Below, piece after piece: positions 44,429-53,591 of a DNA stretch of 58,191 nucleotides. Within the stretch, counting starts at the first letter, position 1; every line of letters begins with the position of its first letter. Where the stretch lies: assembly GCF_000337575.1 (NCBI RefSeq), contig NZ_AOIM01000041.1, positions 300,084 through 358,274 of the forward strand, in the 5' to 3' direction. Source of the stretch: Natrialba hulunbeirensis JCM 10989. Its GTDB lineage: Archaea > Halobacteriota > Halobacteria > Halobacteriales > Natrialbaceae. A program made the position numbers and the translations under genes. The notes under the pieces are model-generated. The model was given only the letters and a program-made list of their open reading frames with translations. It made no database searches and had not been told where the DNA came from.

Positions 44429-45040
44429 TTACCGCTCCTGCCGTCCCTTCGTTTGACGATAATCCGACGCCATCAGCGACGCGAAGTGCTCAACCCACGC
44501 CTGCGTCTGGTCCTGTGACTGCTCGCGCGGATCGATCATCGGAACCAGTTCGAAGCCACGGCCGCGGATCGTCGTCGCGTGTGCGTCGGGCAGCGTCAAC
44601 TCGTCTGCGGGCGTCGTGGTGTATTCGATCCCGAGTTCGGTCAGCGCGCGCTCGCCGACAGGGATCAGAATCTCGGGGTTGATCATCCGAATCTCAGCGT
44701 TGAGGTAGGGCTCGCAGGTACCGATCTCCTCGTCGGTCGGCGGCCGCTCCGGATCGCGACAGCGCGTGAGATTCGTCAGGTACACGTTCTCGAGTGCGGG
44801 CCGATCTGCGGGCGACGTTGCATCGCAGAGCGCGAGGCGTTCGAGGATGCGTCGGAGGTCCGTCTCGGAGTCTGTGTTCCCCTCGGACGGTCGGGATACT
44901 AGCGGAATCCCCGTCTCGTCGGCTGCCGCGGTCGGTCGCTCGCCGACGAACAGGAAGTCCGCGCCGACGTCGCCGTAGCCGTGGACGACCTGCGTGCGCG
45001 TCTCGCAGAGCGCCGGACAGTTCCGACACTCCTCGTCCAT
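44429..45040 (-). CDS. Uracil-DNA glycosylase-superfamily protein
   Basis: The 203-residue protein (ATG at 45040; an upstream GTG is possible) has the Fe-S-type UDG N-terminus with CRNCPALC, later Cys in TRCRDPERPP and GTCEPYLNAEI, and the core VVHGYGDVGADFLFVGERP and VYLTNLTRC. The catalytic first motif, usually GEAPG, reads GERPT here, and the HPS-like end motif is not evident. It may be a diverged family 4/5 enzyme with altered base recognition or a non-glycosylase relative. It is convergent with the small membrane protein gene. Confidence 0.8.
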   Translation of the reverse strand: MDEECRNCPALCETRTQVVHGYGDVGADFLFVGERPTAAADETGIPLVSRPSEGNTDSETDLRRILERLALCDATSPADRPALENVYLTNLTRCRDPERPPTDEEIGTCEPYLNAEIRMINPEILIPVGERALTELGIEYTTTPADELTLPDAHATTIRGRGFELVPMIDPREQSQDQTQAWVEHFASLMASDYRQTKGRQER

Positions 45041-45132
45041 GCTAAACGGATTCACCCGCGTTTGCTGATTCGCGTCCACAGCGGGTACTCGAGTGGCGAG
45101 ACTAAAAACGCCGCGACTGCCGCTGTAGTGGG

Positions 45133-45402
45133 TCAGCGACCCAGGCCGCCGCGTTCGTTGACCTCGAGAATGAACTTGACGTTGCGGATGATTTCCTCCG
45201 GCGACGTGTCCTCGGACTCGTCGTAGAGGTCGCTGGTCCGGTAGAGGATGTTCGCGAGTTGCTTGCTCTCACTCGAGTCGCCGCGGACGTCGTCGGCGAC
45301 GGCGCGGATGCGTTCGACGCGCTCTGGGTCGGGAGCGAACTCGCCCTCTTCGGCGCTTTCACCGCCGTCCGTCAGTACGGCTGTCTCTTCAACTCCCGTC
45401 AT
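45133..45402 (-). CDS. Conserved small haloarchaeal protein
   Basis: The 89-residue acidic protein contains DPERVERIRAVADDVRGDSS and SKQLANILYRTSDLYDESED followed by SPEEIIRNVKFILEVNERGG. It is mostly helical with no Cys, no membrane segment and no recognised motif. Its ATG overlaps the stop of the Mrp-family ATPase gene by 4 bp, so it is likely co-translated and might be an accessory of that protein. The function is unknown. Confidence 0.72.
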   Translation of the reverse strand: MTGVEETAVLTDGGESAEEGEFAPDPERVERIRAVADDVRGDSSESKQLANILYRTSDLYDESEDTSPEEIIRNVKFILEVNERGGLGR

Positions 45403-46475
45403 TGATCCAGCGATGGCGTGTCGTGCTGTCGGCTCTGGGAAACGCCCTGCCGGTGGACGATTCCCGTGTTGTTCGCCACGTTCTGGGTGAGCGTTCGGAA
45501 CGAATCGCCCGTCTCGCTGTCGTCATCGAGCACCGTCGGCTGGCCGCCGTCGCCACCCTCCCGAACCGCAGGGTCGAGCGGGATCGAGCCCAGGAACGGC
45601 ATGTCGTGGGTCTCGGCGAACTCCTCGCCACCGCCGGAGCCGAAGATGTCGTGCTCGCCGCCGCAGTCGGGGCAGGCGAACGTCGACATGTTCTCGGCGA
45701 TGCCCAGCACGACGGTGTCGTGTTTGGCGAACATCTCGAGTCCCTTCCGGGCGTCGTCGAGTGCCACGTCCTGGGGCGTCGTGACGATGACTGCGCCCGT
45801 AACGGGCATGGTCTGGAGCATCGTTAGCTGCGTGTCGCCGGTCCCCGGTGGGAGGTCGACGACGAGGTAGTCGAGGTGGCCCCACTCGACGTCCTCCGTC
45901 AGCTGCGTGATGACCTTGTGGACCATCGGGCCGCGCCAGATGACCGGATCGTCCTTCCCGGTGAGGAAGGCCATGCTCATCAGCTTCACGCCGTACTTCT
46001 CCGGCGGGACGAGCGTCTCGTCCTCGGTCGCCATCGGCGGCTCGTCGGCGTCGACCATCCGCGGCACGTTCGGTCCGTAGATGTCGGCGTCGAAGAGGCC
46101 GACGCGCGCGCCGAGCTGGGAGAGGCCGGCCGCGAGGTTGACCGCGACGGTCGACTTGCCGACGCCGCCCTTTCCGGAGGCGACGGCGATGATGTTCTTG
46201 ACGTTCGGCAGTACCTGTTCGTCGGTTTCGAAGTCGTCTCGGTCGGGGATGCTCGCGGAGAGCTCCGGCTCGAGTCCCTCGCCTTCGAGCAGGCGGCGAA
46301 TCTCGGCGGCGATATCGGATTCGGTTGGCGAGTAAGGTGCGCCAAGCGCGAGATCGATGTCGACGGTGTCGCCCTCGACGGTGAGCTCGTTGACCAGCCC
46401 GAGGGAGACGATGTCCTCGCCGAGTTCGGGATCCTCGACCGATCGGAGACGGTCGCGAACGGCGGCTTCGTCCAT
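45399..46475 (-). CDS. Mrp/NBP35-family iron-sulfur carrier ATPase
   Basis: The 358-residue protein has an N-terminal DUF59/MIP18-like domain (residues 1-75, EDPELGEDIVSLGLVNELTV) and a Mrp ATPase with the deviant Walker A GKGGVGKST (101-109), FDADIYGPNVPRM, LVVDLPPGTGDTQLTML and a CxxC motif in FACPDCGG that can bind an Fe-S cluster. The start at 46475 is preferred over one 28 codons upstream. It should carry or insert Fe-S clusters. It overlaps the next small gene by 4 bp. Confidence 0.93.
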   Translation of the reverse strand: MDEAAVRDRLRSVEDPELGEDIVSLGLVNELTVEGDTVDIDLALGAPYSPTESDIAAEIRRLLEGEGLEPELSASIPDRDDFETDEQVLPNVKNIIAVASGKGGVGKSTVAVNLAAGLSQLGARVGLFDADIYGPNVPRMVDADEPPMATEDETLVPPEKYGVKLMSMAFLTGKDDPVIWRGPMVHKVITQLTEDVEWGHLDYLVVDLPPGTGDTQLTMLQTMPVTGAVIVTTPQDVALDDARKGLEMFAKHDTVVLGIAENMSTFACPDCGGEHDIFGSGGGEEFAETHDMPFLGSIPLDPAVREGGDGGQPTVLDDDSETGDSFRTLTQNVANNTGIVHRQGVSQSRQHDTPSLDQ

Positions 46476-46555
46476 GTGGGAAGGTACTTGCGGGCGTCGA
46501 AAAGGGTTGTGTTCGCTTCGGACTGGGTGTTGTGTTCGCCTCGGACCCGGTATGG

Positions 46556-46897
46556 TCACGGGCTGAAATCGAACCGCGGACCGCCGTACGTCGGCGGATC
46601 CGGATCCAGTTCGACCCCCTGCTCGAAGCGCACGAAGTTAAGGTAGAACGGCCGGCCACAGCCCTCGATCGGCTCCTCGGCGAGGTCGGTGACGGGGCCG
46701 TCTTCGCCGCAGATGAACGCGATACCGTCGGCGGCCTCGCGAGCCTCGAAGCCGTCGTCCGGCGTCGCGTACTCCCAGCCCGGCTGTGAGTGTTTCGTGA
46801 CCGAGCGATCCGCGAGGTCGGGTCCGCGTTCGATACTGTGGACGGCGTCGCAGTGGGGGCAGGTGTACCGGACGGTGATCGAAGATGAAGACGTCAT
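46556..46897 (-). CDS. Zinc-ribbon protein, unknown function
   Basis: The 113-residue protein (start MTSSSSITVRYTCPHCDAVH) has CPHC at residues 13-16 and later IAFICGEDGP and EGCGRPFYLNFVRFE, giving four Cys spaced for a zinc ribbon. Between them is a TKHSQPGWEYATPDDG segment. No catalytic feature is visible, and the family may be a haloarchaeal nucleic-acid- or protein-binding small protein. The ATG at 46897 is chosen because the earlier in-frame extension lacks character. Confidence 0.72.
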   Translation of the reverse strand: MTSSSSITVRYTCPHCDAVHSIERGPDLADRSVTKHSQPGWEYATPDDGFEAREAADGIAFICGEDGPVTDLAEEPIEGCGRPFYLNFVRFEQGVELDPDPPTYGGPRFDFSP

Positions 46898-47004
46898 TAG
46901 CGATGCTAGGATGCCATGCACCGTAAGCGTGCGGTCGCCGTTGTCGTTGTGCACCACGATGGCGGAGCCGAACCGTTTACCGGCTGGCGATCCCAAAATC
47001 GGCT

Positions 47005-47379
47005 ATGACCGAGCGCGAGGACGAAATTGGAGCAGACGCCGAACCCGGGACCGAAACCGAGTTCGACCCCGAAAAGTTCGAGGAGAAGTACGTCTACTAC
47101 TTCGAAGAACTCGAGACGGCCTACTCGAACGCCTACCAGCAACTGCACGGACGGGTGGACTCCGAAGTCCTGCGCGCGATCGACCGGCAGGTGTTGAGCG
47201 AGAGCGAACCGCTCTACGAGGGAGACGGCGAGTTCAGCGTCGAACTCCCCGACGACCCGAAAGGACGGGTCGGTGCCGTCGGCGCTGGTGACGAGCAGTT
47301 CGAGGCCGTCCTCTCCGAGTTCACCGAGCGGATCGAAGGTGAGCTGCGGCGACTCTTTGGATTCGACTCCGCAGAATAG
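47005..47379 (+). CDS. DUF5783-like haloarchaeal protein
   Basis: The 124-residue protein has an acidic N-terminus, then FDPEKFEEKYVYYFEELETA, SNAYQQLHGRVDSEVLRAID and LSESEPLYEGDGEFSVELPD, a pattern I recall from the DUF5783 family of haloarchaea. No cysteines or membrane segments are seen. It lies 57 bp before the eIF2B-like gene on the same strand and may share its transcript. The function is unknown. Confidence 0.78.
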   Translation: MTEREDEIGADAEPGTETEFDPEKFEEKYVYYFEELETAYSNAYQQLHGRVDSEVLRAIDRQVLSESEPLYEGDGEFSVELPDDPKGRVGAVGAGDEQFEAVLSEFTERIEGELRRLFGFDSAE

Positions 47380-47436
47380 AGCTTGCCAACCGCTCGACCC
47401 GGAACACCTTTTGCGCTTACGAGAATTCTTGCAGGT

Positions 47437-48288
47437 ATGATCGACGAGACGGTCGAGGAGATTCAGGACATGCAGACGCACAGCTCCTCGGTAGTCGCGG
47501 TGAACGCGACACGTGCACTCGAGGACCTGCTCGATCGCGAGTTCGCAACTGCCGAGGAGTACATCCGGGCGCTCGAGCGCAACGGCTCGGTGCTCCGGCG
47601 GGCGAACCCATCGCACGCCTCGCTCCAGAACGCGGTTCGGGAAGTCGTCACGAGCGTCACCGACGCCGATCCCGAGAGCGTCGAAGAAGCCAAGGAACTG
47701 ACCCAAGAGCAGATCGACGTGGTCGTTTCGCGGGTCGAGTCCGCCAAGGACCGCGCCGCAGAGAACGCAGTCGAACACCTCGCGGACGGTGCAACACTGC
47801 TGACCCACGACTACTCCTCGACCGTTCTCGAGGCGTTAGAGCAGGCGACGGCCGCAGGCAAGACGTTCGAGGTCTACGTCACCGAGGCTCGACCACGCTA
47901 CATCGGTCGCAAGACGGTCCGTCAGCTCGCGGCCCTCGACGGCGTCGAGCCGACGCTGATCACGGATAGCGCGAACGGCTACTACCTTGGGGAGTGTGAC
48001 CGCGTAATCGTCGGGATGGACTGCATCGTCGACGACACGCTCTACAACCGCGTCGGAACGTTCCCGATTGCGGCGACGGCGAACGAACTCGACGTACCGG
48101 TGACGGTGCTTGGCTCGTCCTCGAAGCTGATTACGGAAGGGTTCGTCTTCGAGAACGAGTTCCGCTCTGGCAGCGAGGTCATGCCCGAACCCGCGGAGGG
48201 CTTCGACGTTCGGAATCCGGCCTACGACGCGACGCCGGTGTCGCTACTCGAGAGCGTGATTACGGACGAGGGACGACAGACGTTCTGA
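47437..48288 (+). CDS. eIF2B alpha/beta/delta-like protein
   Basis: The 283-residue protein belongs to the eIF2B/ribose-1,5-bisphosphate isomerase/MtnA superfamily: TLLTHDYSSTVLEALEQA, VYVTEARPRYIGRKTVRQLA, VIVGMDCIVDDTLYNRVGTF and NELDVPVTVLGSSSKL. In archaea some members isomerise ribose-1,5-bisphosphate in AMP degradation and others have unclear roles. The sequence alone does not separate them. The ATG at 47437 is preferred, with an upstream in-frame start lacking similarity. A role in AMP or translation cannot be decided here. Confidence 0.85.
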   Translation: MIDETVEEIQDMQTHSSSVVAVNATRALEDLLDREFATAEEYIRALERNGSVLRRANPSHASLQNAVREVVTSVTDADPESVEEAKELTQEQIDVVVSRVESAKDRAAENAVEHLADGATLLTHDYSSTVLEALEQATAAGKTFEVYVTEARPRYIGRKTVRQLAALDGVEPTLITDSANGYYLGECDRVIVGMDCIVDDTLYNRVGTFPIAATANELDVPVTVLGSSSKLITEGFVFENEFRSGSEVMPEPAEGFDVRNPAYDATPVSLLESVITDEGRQTF

Positions 48289-48369
48289 TCGCCGGACACT
48301 CCGTTCTTCGCGGCTGACAGTCACGATCCCGTGACGACAGCCTATGCCACTGTCCGTCGTACTGGTAGT

Positions 48370-49656
48370 ATGCGCCTCGTTCAGGTGTTCGTTCCAGAGG
48401 GGGAGTTGGACCTCGTACTCGAGACGGCCGACGCGGCCGGGGTCGATTACGCCGTGTCGGCGGAGACGAGTCACGACGAGTTCGAGGCACTCGTCTCGAT
48501 TCCGGTCCCGCCGGCCGGTGTCGAACCGCTCGTTGCCGAGTTCAGAGAGGCGGGCCTGGCCGACGCCTCCTACACTGTCGTAACGGCTGCAGAGACCGTC
48601 GTCTCGGATCGTACCGACGACCTGTACGGGCGGTTCACCGGGACGCGAATCTCTCGTGAGGAGTTACAGGCACAGGCGGTCGACCTCGCGCCGGCGGCCT
48701 CTACCTACTACGTCCTGTTGATCGTCAGCACGATTATCGCGACGGCCGGCCTGCTGCTTGACTCCGCCGCGACGATTATCGGTGCGATGGTGGTCGCCCC
48801 GCTCATGGGTCCCGCGCTCGCGGCGAGCGTCGGCGTGGTCGTCGACGACGACGACCTCGCACAGCGGGGGGTCATCCTGCAGGTCGTCGGCCTGCTCGCC
48901 GCCGTCGCGACCGCCGCGATACTCGGCTGGCTGCTCCGGGGCTCGGTGTTGCTCCCGCCCGGCTTCGATATCACGACTGTCCCGCAGATTCAAGAACGGA
49001 TCACACCGAACGTACTCGCACTCTTTCTCGCGCTCGGTTCCGGAATCGCGGGTGTCATCAGCCTCATCCGGGACGTTGGGTCGGTCCTAGTCGGCGTCGC
49101 GATTGCCGTCGCACTCATCCCGCCGGCCGCGACAGCGGGCCTTGGAATCGCCTGGGGACACCCCGAAGTGGTCGTCACCGCCGGCACGCTCGTTCTCATC
49201 AACCTGCTCTCGATCAACCTGACCGCCTTACTGTTGCTCTGGTTCTCCGGCTACCGGCCACAGAAGATCGGCAGTATCGACCGCGTCTACGGCCGTCTAC
49301 GAGCGCGTGTTGCCGTTATCGTCGTCGTCATCGCCGTCCTCTCGCTCGTCCTCGGTGGCGTCACCTACGGCACGTACCAGACTGCCGCCGTCGAACACGA
49401 CGTCCAGACCGAACTCGCCGCAATGAGCGACGACCCCGAATTCGGCGACCTCGAGTTTCAGGAGGTCTCCGTCCAGTACGAACTGATCGACGTCTACACC
49501 GGCGGCCAGCCTGCAGTTACCGTGCTCGTCGAGCGACCGCCCGGCGAGACAGAATCACCCAACTTCGCCGACATCGTGCGCGAGCGACTCGAGTCGGCGA
49601 CAGGAACCCAACTCGAGGTCGCCACCGAACTGGTAGACACCCAGCGAAGCGGCTAG
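48370..49656 (+). CDS. DUF389 family integral membrane protein
   Basis: The 428-residue protein has a soluble N-terminal ferredoxin-like part of about 90 residues (MRLVQVFVPEGELDLVLETA), then the DUF389 membrane core: STIIATAGLLLDSAATIIGA, MVVAPLMGPALAASVGVV, and several later helices, including LVGVAIAVALIPPAATAGLG and LVLINLLSINLTALLLLWFS. After the helices comes a C-terminal soluble domain of about 90 residues. It matches TIGR00341-type proteins, whose function is unknown. The start at 48370 is chosen over one 13 codons upstream. Confidence 0.9.
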   Translation: MRLVQVFVPEGELDLVLETADAAGVDYAVSAETSHDEFEALVSIPVPPAGVEPLVAEFREAGLADASYTVVTAAETVVSDRTDDLYGRFTGTRISREELQAQAVDLAPAASTYYVLLIVSTIIATAGLLLDSAATIIGAMVVAPLMGPALAASVGVVVDDDDLAQRGVILQVVGLLAAVATAAILGWLLRGSVLLPPGFDITTVPQIQERITPNVLALFLALGSGIAGVISLIRDVGSVLVGVAIAVALIPPAATAGLGIAWGHPEVVVTAGTLVLINLLSINLTALLLLWFSGYRPQKIGSIDRVYGRLRARVAVIVVVIAVLSLVLGGVTYGTYQTAAVEHDVQTELAAMSDDPEFGDLEFQEVSVQYELIDVYTGGQPAVTVLVERPPGETESPNFADIVRERLESATGTQLEVATELVDTQRSG

Positions 49657-49671
49657 TTTCGCTCCTGCTCG

Positions 49672-50382
49672 TTACGCGCGCTCGCCGAACGACCGCGGTG
49701 CCCCCTCGCGCGGGCTCGCCCACTCGACGGCGTTTTGCAGGACTTGCTGAATCTCCTCGTTCTCGTAGATCGGATACGTCTCGTGGCCCGGCCGGAAGTA
49801 GAAAATTCGCCCGCTCCCACGCCGGTAGCAACAGCCGCTGCGGAAGACCTCCCCGCCCTCGAACCAGCTTGTAAAGACCAGCTGGTCCGGTTCCGGGACA
49901 TCGAACGGCTCGCCGTACATCTCCGTCTCCGGTAGCTCGATGCACTCGCCGAGGCCGTCCGTGATCGGATGCCCGGGGTCAACCACCCACAGCCGCTCGG
50001 TCGCGCCGTCCTCGCGCCACTGGAGGCTGCAGGTCGTCCCCATGAGCCGCTTGAAAATCTTCGAGTAATGTGCCGAGTGGAGGACGAGTAATCCCATGCC
50101 CTCGAGTACCCGCTCCTGAACGCGGTCGACGATTTCGTCGGCGACCTCGTCGTGTGCTTCGTGGCCCCACCACAGCAGGACGTCCGTCTCGTCGAGCACG
50201 TCCTCAGTGAGACCGTGCTCGGGTTCGTCGAGCGTCGCAGTCTGGACCTCGTACTGGTCGCCTGTCGCCCCCGTTCGGAACAGTTCGGCAAGGGCTTCGT
50301 GGATCCCGTCTGGATAGATGGCCGCGACCTCGTCGTCCTCGCGCTCGTGTCGGAACTCGTTCCAGATCGTAATCGTTCGCAT
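49672..50382 (-). CDS. ThuA-like (trehalose utilisation) domain protein
   Basis: The 236-residue protein is a ThuA-type glutamine amidotransferase-like fold: [60 protein letters not shown] and [16 protein letters not shown]. ThuA proteins act in sugar degradation in other organisms. A GGAG Shine-Dalgarno-like stretch lies just upstream of the ATG, unlike the leaderless genes around it. It is divergent from the Gfo/Idh oxidoreductase gene, a pair that often occurs together in sugar utilisation. Confidence 0.92.
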   Translation of the reverse strand: MRTITIWNEFRHEREDDEVAAIYPDGIHEALAELFRTGATGDQYEVQTATLDEPEHGLTEDVLDETDVLLWWGHEAHDEVADEIVDRVQERVLEGMGLLVLHSAHYSKIFKRLMGTTCSLQWREDGATERLWVVDPGHPITDGLGECIELPETEMYGEPFDVPEPDQLVFTSWFEGGEVFRSGCCYRRGSGRIFYFRPGHETYPIYENEEIQQVLQNAVEWASPREGAPRSFGERA

Positions 50383-50644
50383 AGCTACTCCTTCAGTATC
50401 GAGTCCCTTAGCTCACGTGATGGGGGGATAACGGCCTCCAGAGGACCTGTCACAGTGGCTGACTCACAGCACAACCCGAGAAATTAATCGGTCACAACCC
50501 TTATTTTGATCGCTGACTGCGTCCCTCTATGGACTGGGACGGGCCACAAACATCATCACTGCCGCTGGCTTCTCGCTGTATGACCTCTACATCCTCCACA
50601 CACCGCCGATCACGGGCGTGTCGAATCCGTCGAGGTGATCGCCG

Positions 50645-51835
50645 GTGATCGGCACCGATGTCGGTGTCGGCATCGTCGGTCTCGGTGGCATGGGCAACCA
50701 CCACGCACGGAACGTCACGGAACTCGGCGCAACAGTCGTCGCAGGTGCTGACCTCGTTCCCGAGCAACGCGACCGCTTCGCCGCGGAGTTCGGTGCGGAC
50801 ACCTACGAAACGCACGAAGAACTCGTCGACGACGACGCAGTCGATGCTGTCATCGTCACGACGCCGAACCGGTTTCACGAGCCGATTACGATCGACGCAC
50901 TCGAGGCGGGCTGTGACGTACTCGTCGAGAAACCGCTCGCACACACCCTCGAGAGCGCAGAACGGATCGTCGAGGCCGAAGCCGAGGCAGACGGTTTCTG
51001 TATGGTCGGCTTCCACAACCGTCACGCAGCCTCGATGGCGATGTTCGAAGAACACCACGCCCGCGGCCGCTTTGGCGAACTAACCCACATCGAGGCCAAC
51101 TACATCCGCCGACGCGGCGTCCCTGGTCCCGGCTCGTGGTTCACCAACGAGGATCTCTCCGGCGGCGGGGCACTGCTCGATATCGGTGTCCACGCACTCG
51201 ATCTTGCCCTCTATGCGCTCGGCTTCCCCGACATTACCGAGGTCTCCGGCGTCGCACGGACGACCTTCGGCGCACAGGAGGAGTACGCAGACCCTGACGG
51301 GTTCGGCGACAACTGGGATGCAAGCGCCGACACGTACGAGGTCGACGACTCCGTCAGCGCCTTCATCCGCTGTGCCGACGGCCAGACGATCTCGCTCGAA
51401 GCCGCCTGGGCGACTAACCGCGAGGAGAGTATGGACTTTCGCATCCGCGGCACCGAGGCCGGTGCCCAGTTCGATATCGGAGACACCAACATCCAACTCC
51501 TCGGTGCCAGTTCCGCCGGCTGTGACCACTACACCGATACCCAGTTCACCGGCGATTCGACCCTGACCGGCTACACGGAACAGGACGAACGGTTCCTCAC
51601 CGCCGTCGCAACCGGCTCCGAACCGGCGACGAACACGATCGACGAAGCGCTCGTCGTCCAGCGCGTCATCGACGCTGTCTACCGCTCGAGTGAGACCGGT
51701 CGCTCTGTGCCAGTCGAGTCTGTCGCTGGTGTGCACTCGAGTCCAAGCGAAACGAGTAAAACGAGCGGAGCGAACGGGGCAGGGGAGCCTGGCGAGACCG
51801 GTGAACTCGAGGCAGAGGCGGAAGCGGATTTCTGA
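50645..51835 (+). CDS. Gfo/Idh/MocA family oxidoreductase
   Basis: The 396-residue protein (GTG start at 50645) has the NAD(P)-binding GVGIVGLGGMGNHHARN turn, the DALEAGCDVLVEKPLAHTLE motif with catalytic Lys in EKP, and the C-terminal domain signature GGGALLDIGVHALDLALYAL. It should oxidise or reduce a sugar or inositol derivative with NAD(P). The last 40 residues are Ser/Glu/Gly-rich and extra. It shares the intergenic region with the divergent ThuA-like gene. Confidence 0.92.
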   Translation: MIGTDVGVGIVGLGGMGNHHARNVTELGATVVAGADLVPEQRDRFAAEFGADTYETHEELVDDDAVDAVIVTTPNRFHEPITIDALEAGCDVLVEKPLAHTLESAERIVEAEAEADGFCMVGFHNRHAASMAMFEEHHARGRFGELTHIEANYIRRRGVPGPGSWFTNEDLSGGGALLDIGVHALDLALYALGFPDITEVSGVARTTFGAQEEYADPDGFGDNWDASADTYEVDDSVSAFIRCADGQTISLEAAWATNREESMDFRIRGTEAGAQFDIGDTNIQLLGASSAGCDHYTDTQFTGDSTLTGYTEQDERFLTAVATGSEPATNTIDEALVVQRVIDAVYRSSETGRSVPVESVAGVHSSPSETSKTSGANGAGEPGETGELEAEAEADF

Positions 51836-51845
51836 GTGGGTATGC

Positions 51846-51893
51846 CTGCTCCTGCTCCTGTTCCTGTTATTGTTCTTGTTCCTGTTGTCGTCA
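51846..51893. repeat. Period-6 CCTGCT/CCTGTT microsatellite
   Basis: After the Gfo/Idh stop the sequence repeats CCTGCT, CCTGTT, ATTGTT and CTTGTT units in a six-base period. The 285-bp gap before psmB has no other visible gene. Confidence 0.75.
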
Positions 51894-52121
51894 CTGGTAG
51901 TATCGTTCTGGCGCTGCCCTGACCTGCTGACCCGTCCCCGTTTGTTCTCCGCTTTGCATGCTGTACGCTGCGTGTTATGAGCATGGACAGCGGGCCGAGA
52001 AAGAGAACGTGTAGACTGTCCCTTTTGACGTGCGGTTCGAAAAGCGCCGCGTTCAATTGAGTCGCCCGCTCAAGCGGCAGGCGGTCGACCAGCGACCAGA
52101 CGGAGAGATGCTGCCGTCAGT

Positions 52122-52853
52122 TTAGACGACTTCGTCGAAGTCGTGGTGGCCATGGATGTCGACGCCTTCGTCCGTAATCTCACAGAGGAAGACACCGTTA
52201 CCGGAGCCGGTGTCACGCTCTGCGGCGGACTTGATCGCGCGTGCGGCGATCGTGGTCGCCTCGTCGTTCGAGAGATCCTCTTCGAACTCCTGCTCGAGCA
52301 GGCCGTAGGCGAGTTGCATACCGGAGCCAGTGACGGTGTAGTCGTCTTCCATGACGCCGCCCGCCGGGTCGATACTGTAGACGTGGCTACCTTCCTCGTC
52401 GACGCCGCCCAGGATCGGGTGGATGGCGAAGAACGGACCGCCGCGGGCGAAGTTGCCGGCGAGGGTCGCGAGCGCGTCCATGCTGATCGGCTCGCCGCGG
52501 CGTGCCTCGTAGAGGTTGACTTCGGCGCGGAGGCTGCCGATGAACGACTGGGCACCGCCGACGCTGCCGACCATCGTCAGTGCGCCAGTTGGGTGGATCT
52601 GTTCGACCTTCTGGACGTTCTTGTTCGAGACGAAGCGTCCGCCGAGGCTTGCGCGCATGTCCGTCGCGATGACGACGCCGTCGGCAGTTGAGATACCGAT
52701 CGTCGTCGTCCCCGTCTTGTTCACGTTATCGAGGTCCGCGCGCGAGAACTCGTTCTGGGGCATCGAGCCGACTTCTGGCTCGTATGGGTTCGGGTCGTCG
52801 GCCAGCTGATCGACCGTCCGGGAGAAGTCCGAATTATGCTGTGGTGCTCGCAT
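52122..52853 (-). CDS. psmB: Proteasome beta subunit
   Basis: The 243-residue precursor starts at 52853 (MRAPQHNSDFSRTVDQ). A 48-residue propeptide is removed before Thr49 in KTG-TTTIGISTADG, exposing the catalytic N-terminal threonine of the 20S core. Family segments GVVIATDMRASLGGRFVSN, GSVGGAQSFIGSLR and GSGNGVFLCEITDEG are present. A TATA-like element overlaps an alternative upstream start codon region, which argues against that longer start. The alpha subunit is 34 kb away in this window. Confidence 0.97.
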   Translation of the reverse strand: MRAPQHNSDFSRTVDQLADDPNPYEPEVGSMPQNEFSRADLDNVNKTGTTTIGISTADGVVIATDMRASLGGRFVSNKNVQKVEQIHPTGALTMVGSVGGAQSFIGSLRAEVNLYEARRGEPISMDALATLAGNFARGGPFFAIHPILGGVDEEGSHVYSIDPAGGVMEDDYTVTGSGMQLAYGLLEQEFEEDLSNDEATTIAARAIKSAAERDTGSGNGVFLCEITDEGVDIHGHHDFDEVV

Positions 52854-52877
52854 TGACCGAACGTTACGACCGGCACG

Positions 52878-52887
52878 ATATAAAACA
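52878..52887 (-). promoter_or_regulatory. TATA-like box of psmB
   Basis: The minus strand reads GTTTTATATC about 29 nt before the psmB ATG at 52853. Confidence 0.65.
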
Positions 52888-53068
52888 TCGGCGGTCATCG
52901 TCCTTGTTTCCGGTTTGTTCACCGCCCGTTTGGCGCTCGTTTTAGCGTCGACTGCAGGCGACGAGACCTGAGATGAGGCGTCCTGACGCCTTCTCGGCCG
53001 CGAACTCGGCGACGCCGCTCCAGGTGGAGTTGCGTGCGCCGCAAAACGAGTGCAGTGGTAGTACCTGA

Positions 53069-53239
53069 TCAGTGCTGTGCGCCCTCGTAGGCGTTCTCGA
53101 CGGTGTCGATGAGGCGGTGGACCGGGAGCGTAATCCCGGCCTGGCGGGCGGCGATGGCGAGTGGCATGGCAACGATGCCGACCATGATGCACAGTTGGTA
53201 CAGCGCGAACAGCGTTGCGTGGTACACGCGGGAAATCAT
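53069..53239 (-). CDS. Small membrane protein (56 aa) upstream of psmB
   Basis: A 56-residue frame runs from ATG at 53239 to TGA at 53069: a short basic N-terminus (MISRVYHATL), one hydrophobic helix (FALYQLCIMVGIVAMPLAIA) and an amphipathic C-terminal part (VHRLIDTVENAYEGAQH). A TATATCACC-type TATA element at 53270-53278 lies 31-39 nt upstream. The architecture and clean ends support a real gene. It precedes psmB on the same strand by about 215 bp. No family is recognised. Confidence 0.6.
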   Translation of the reverse strand: MISRVYHATLFALYQLCIMVGIVAMPLAIAARQAGITLPVHRLIDTVENAYEGAQH

Positions 53240-53591
53240 CAGCGTTCAGCCGTGGCTCAGACGAGGGTGATATATAAAAGTTCGTTATTGCCAGTATTCA
53301 TAATGATTGTACCTGTTCGATTGGGTCGGCGCAGTCATGCGATTCAAGGGAGGTTGCGCTCGGGCAAACTCAGGGTGTACTCGAGTCGGAATCTGGCTAA
53401 GCGGGTGGCAATCGACACACTGAATTTGCATAACTTATGGAGGCCATTTCGTTCCCGTGCGCGCTCGTCGGCGCGCCTGTATCGTGTTTAGCACTCGCAT
53501 GGGAGTGTGCGTGACGATTCGCGTCGAGATTCTCGCGGTGGAGGCGCGGACGAACCGCAAGACAAGAAACCCCCCGGACCGACCACGATGT
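53240..53591. other. Spacer between the small membrane protein and DUF555 gene
   Basis: About 350 bp with the divergent TATATA element at 53270-53278 and no reading frame that can be supported. The segment near 53455-53560 has a CG-rich run but no hairpin I could define. Confidence 0.45.

Noticed and set aside
50520..50640. Short ATG frame before the Gfo/Idh gene
   Set aside because: Arg/Ser-rich translation without similarity; overlaps the likely control region.
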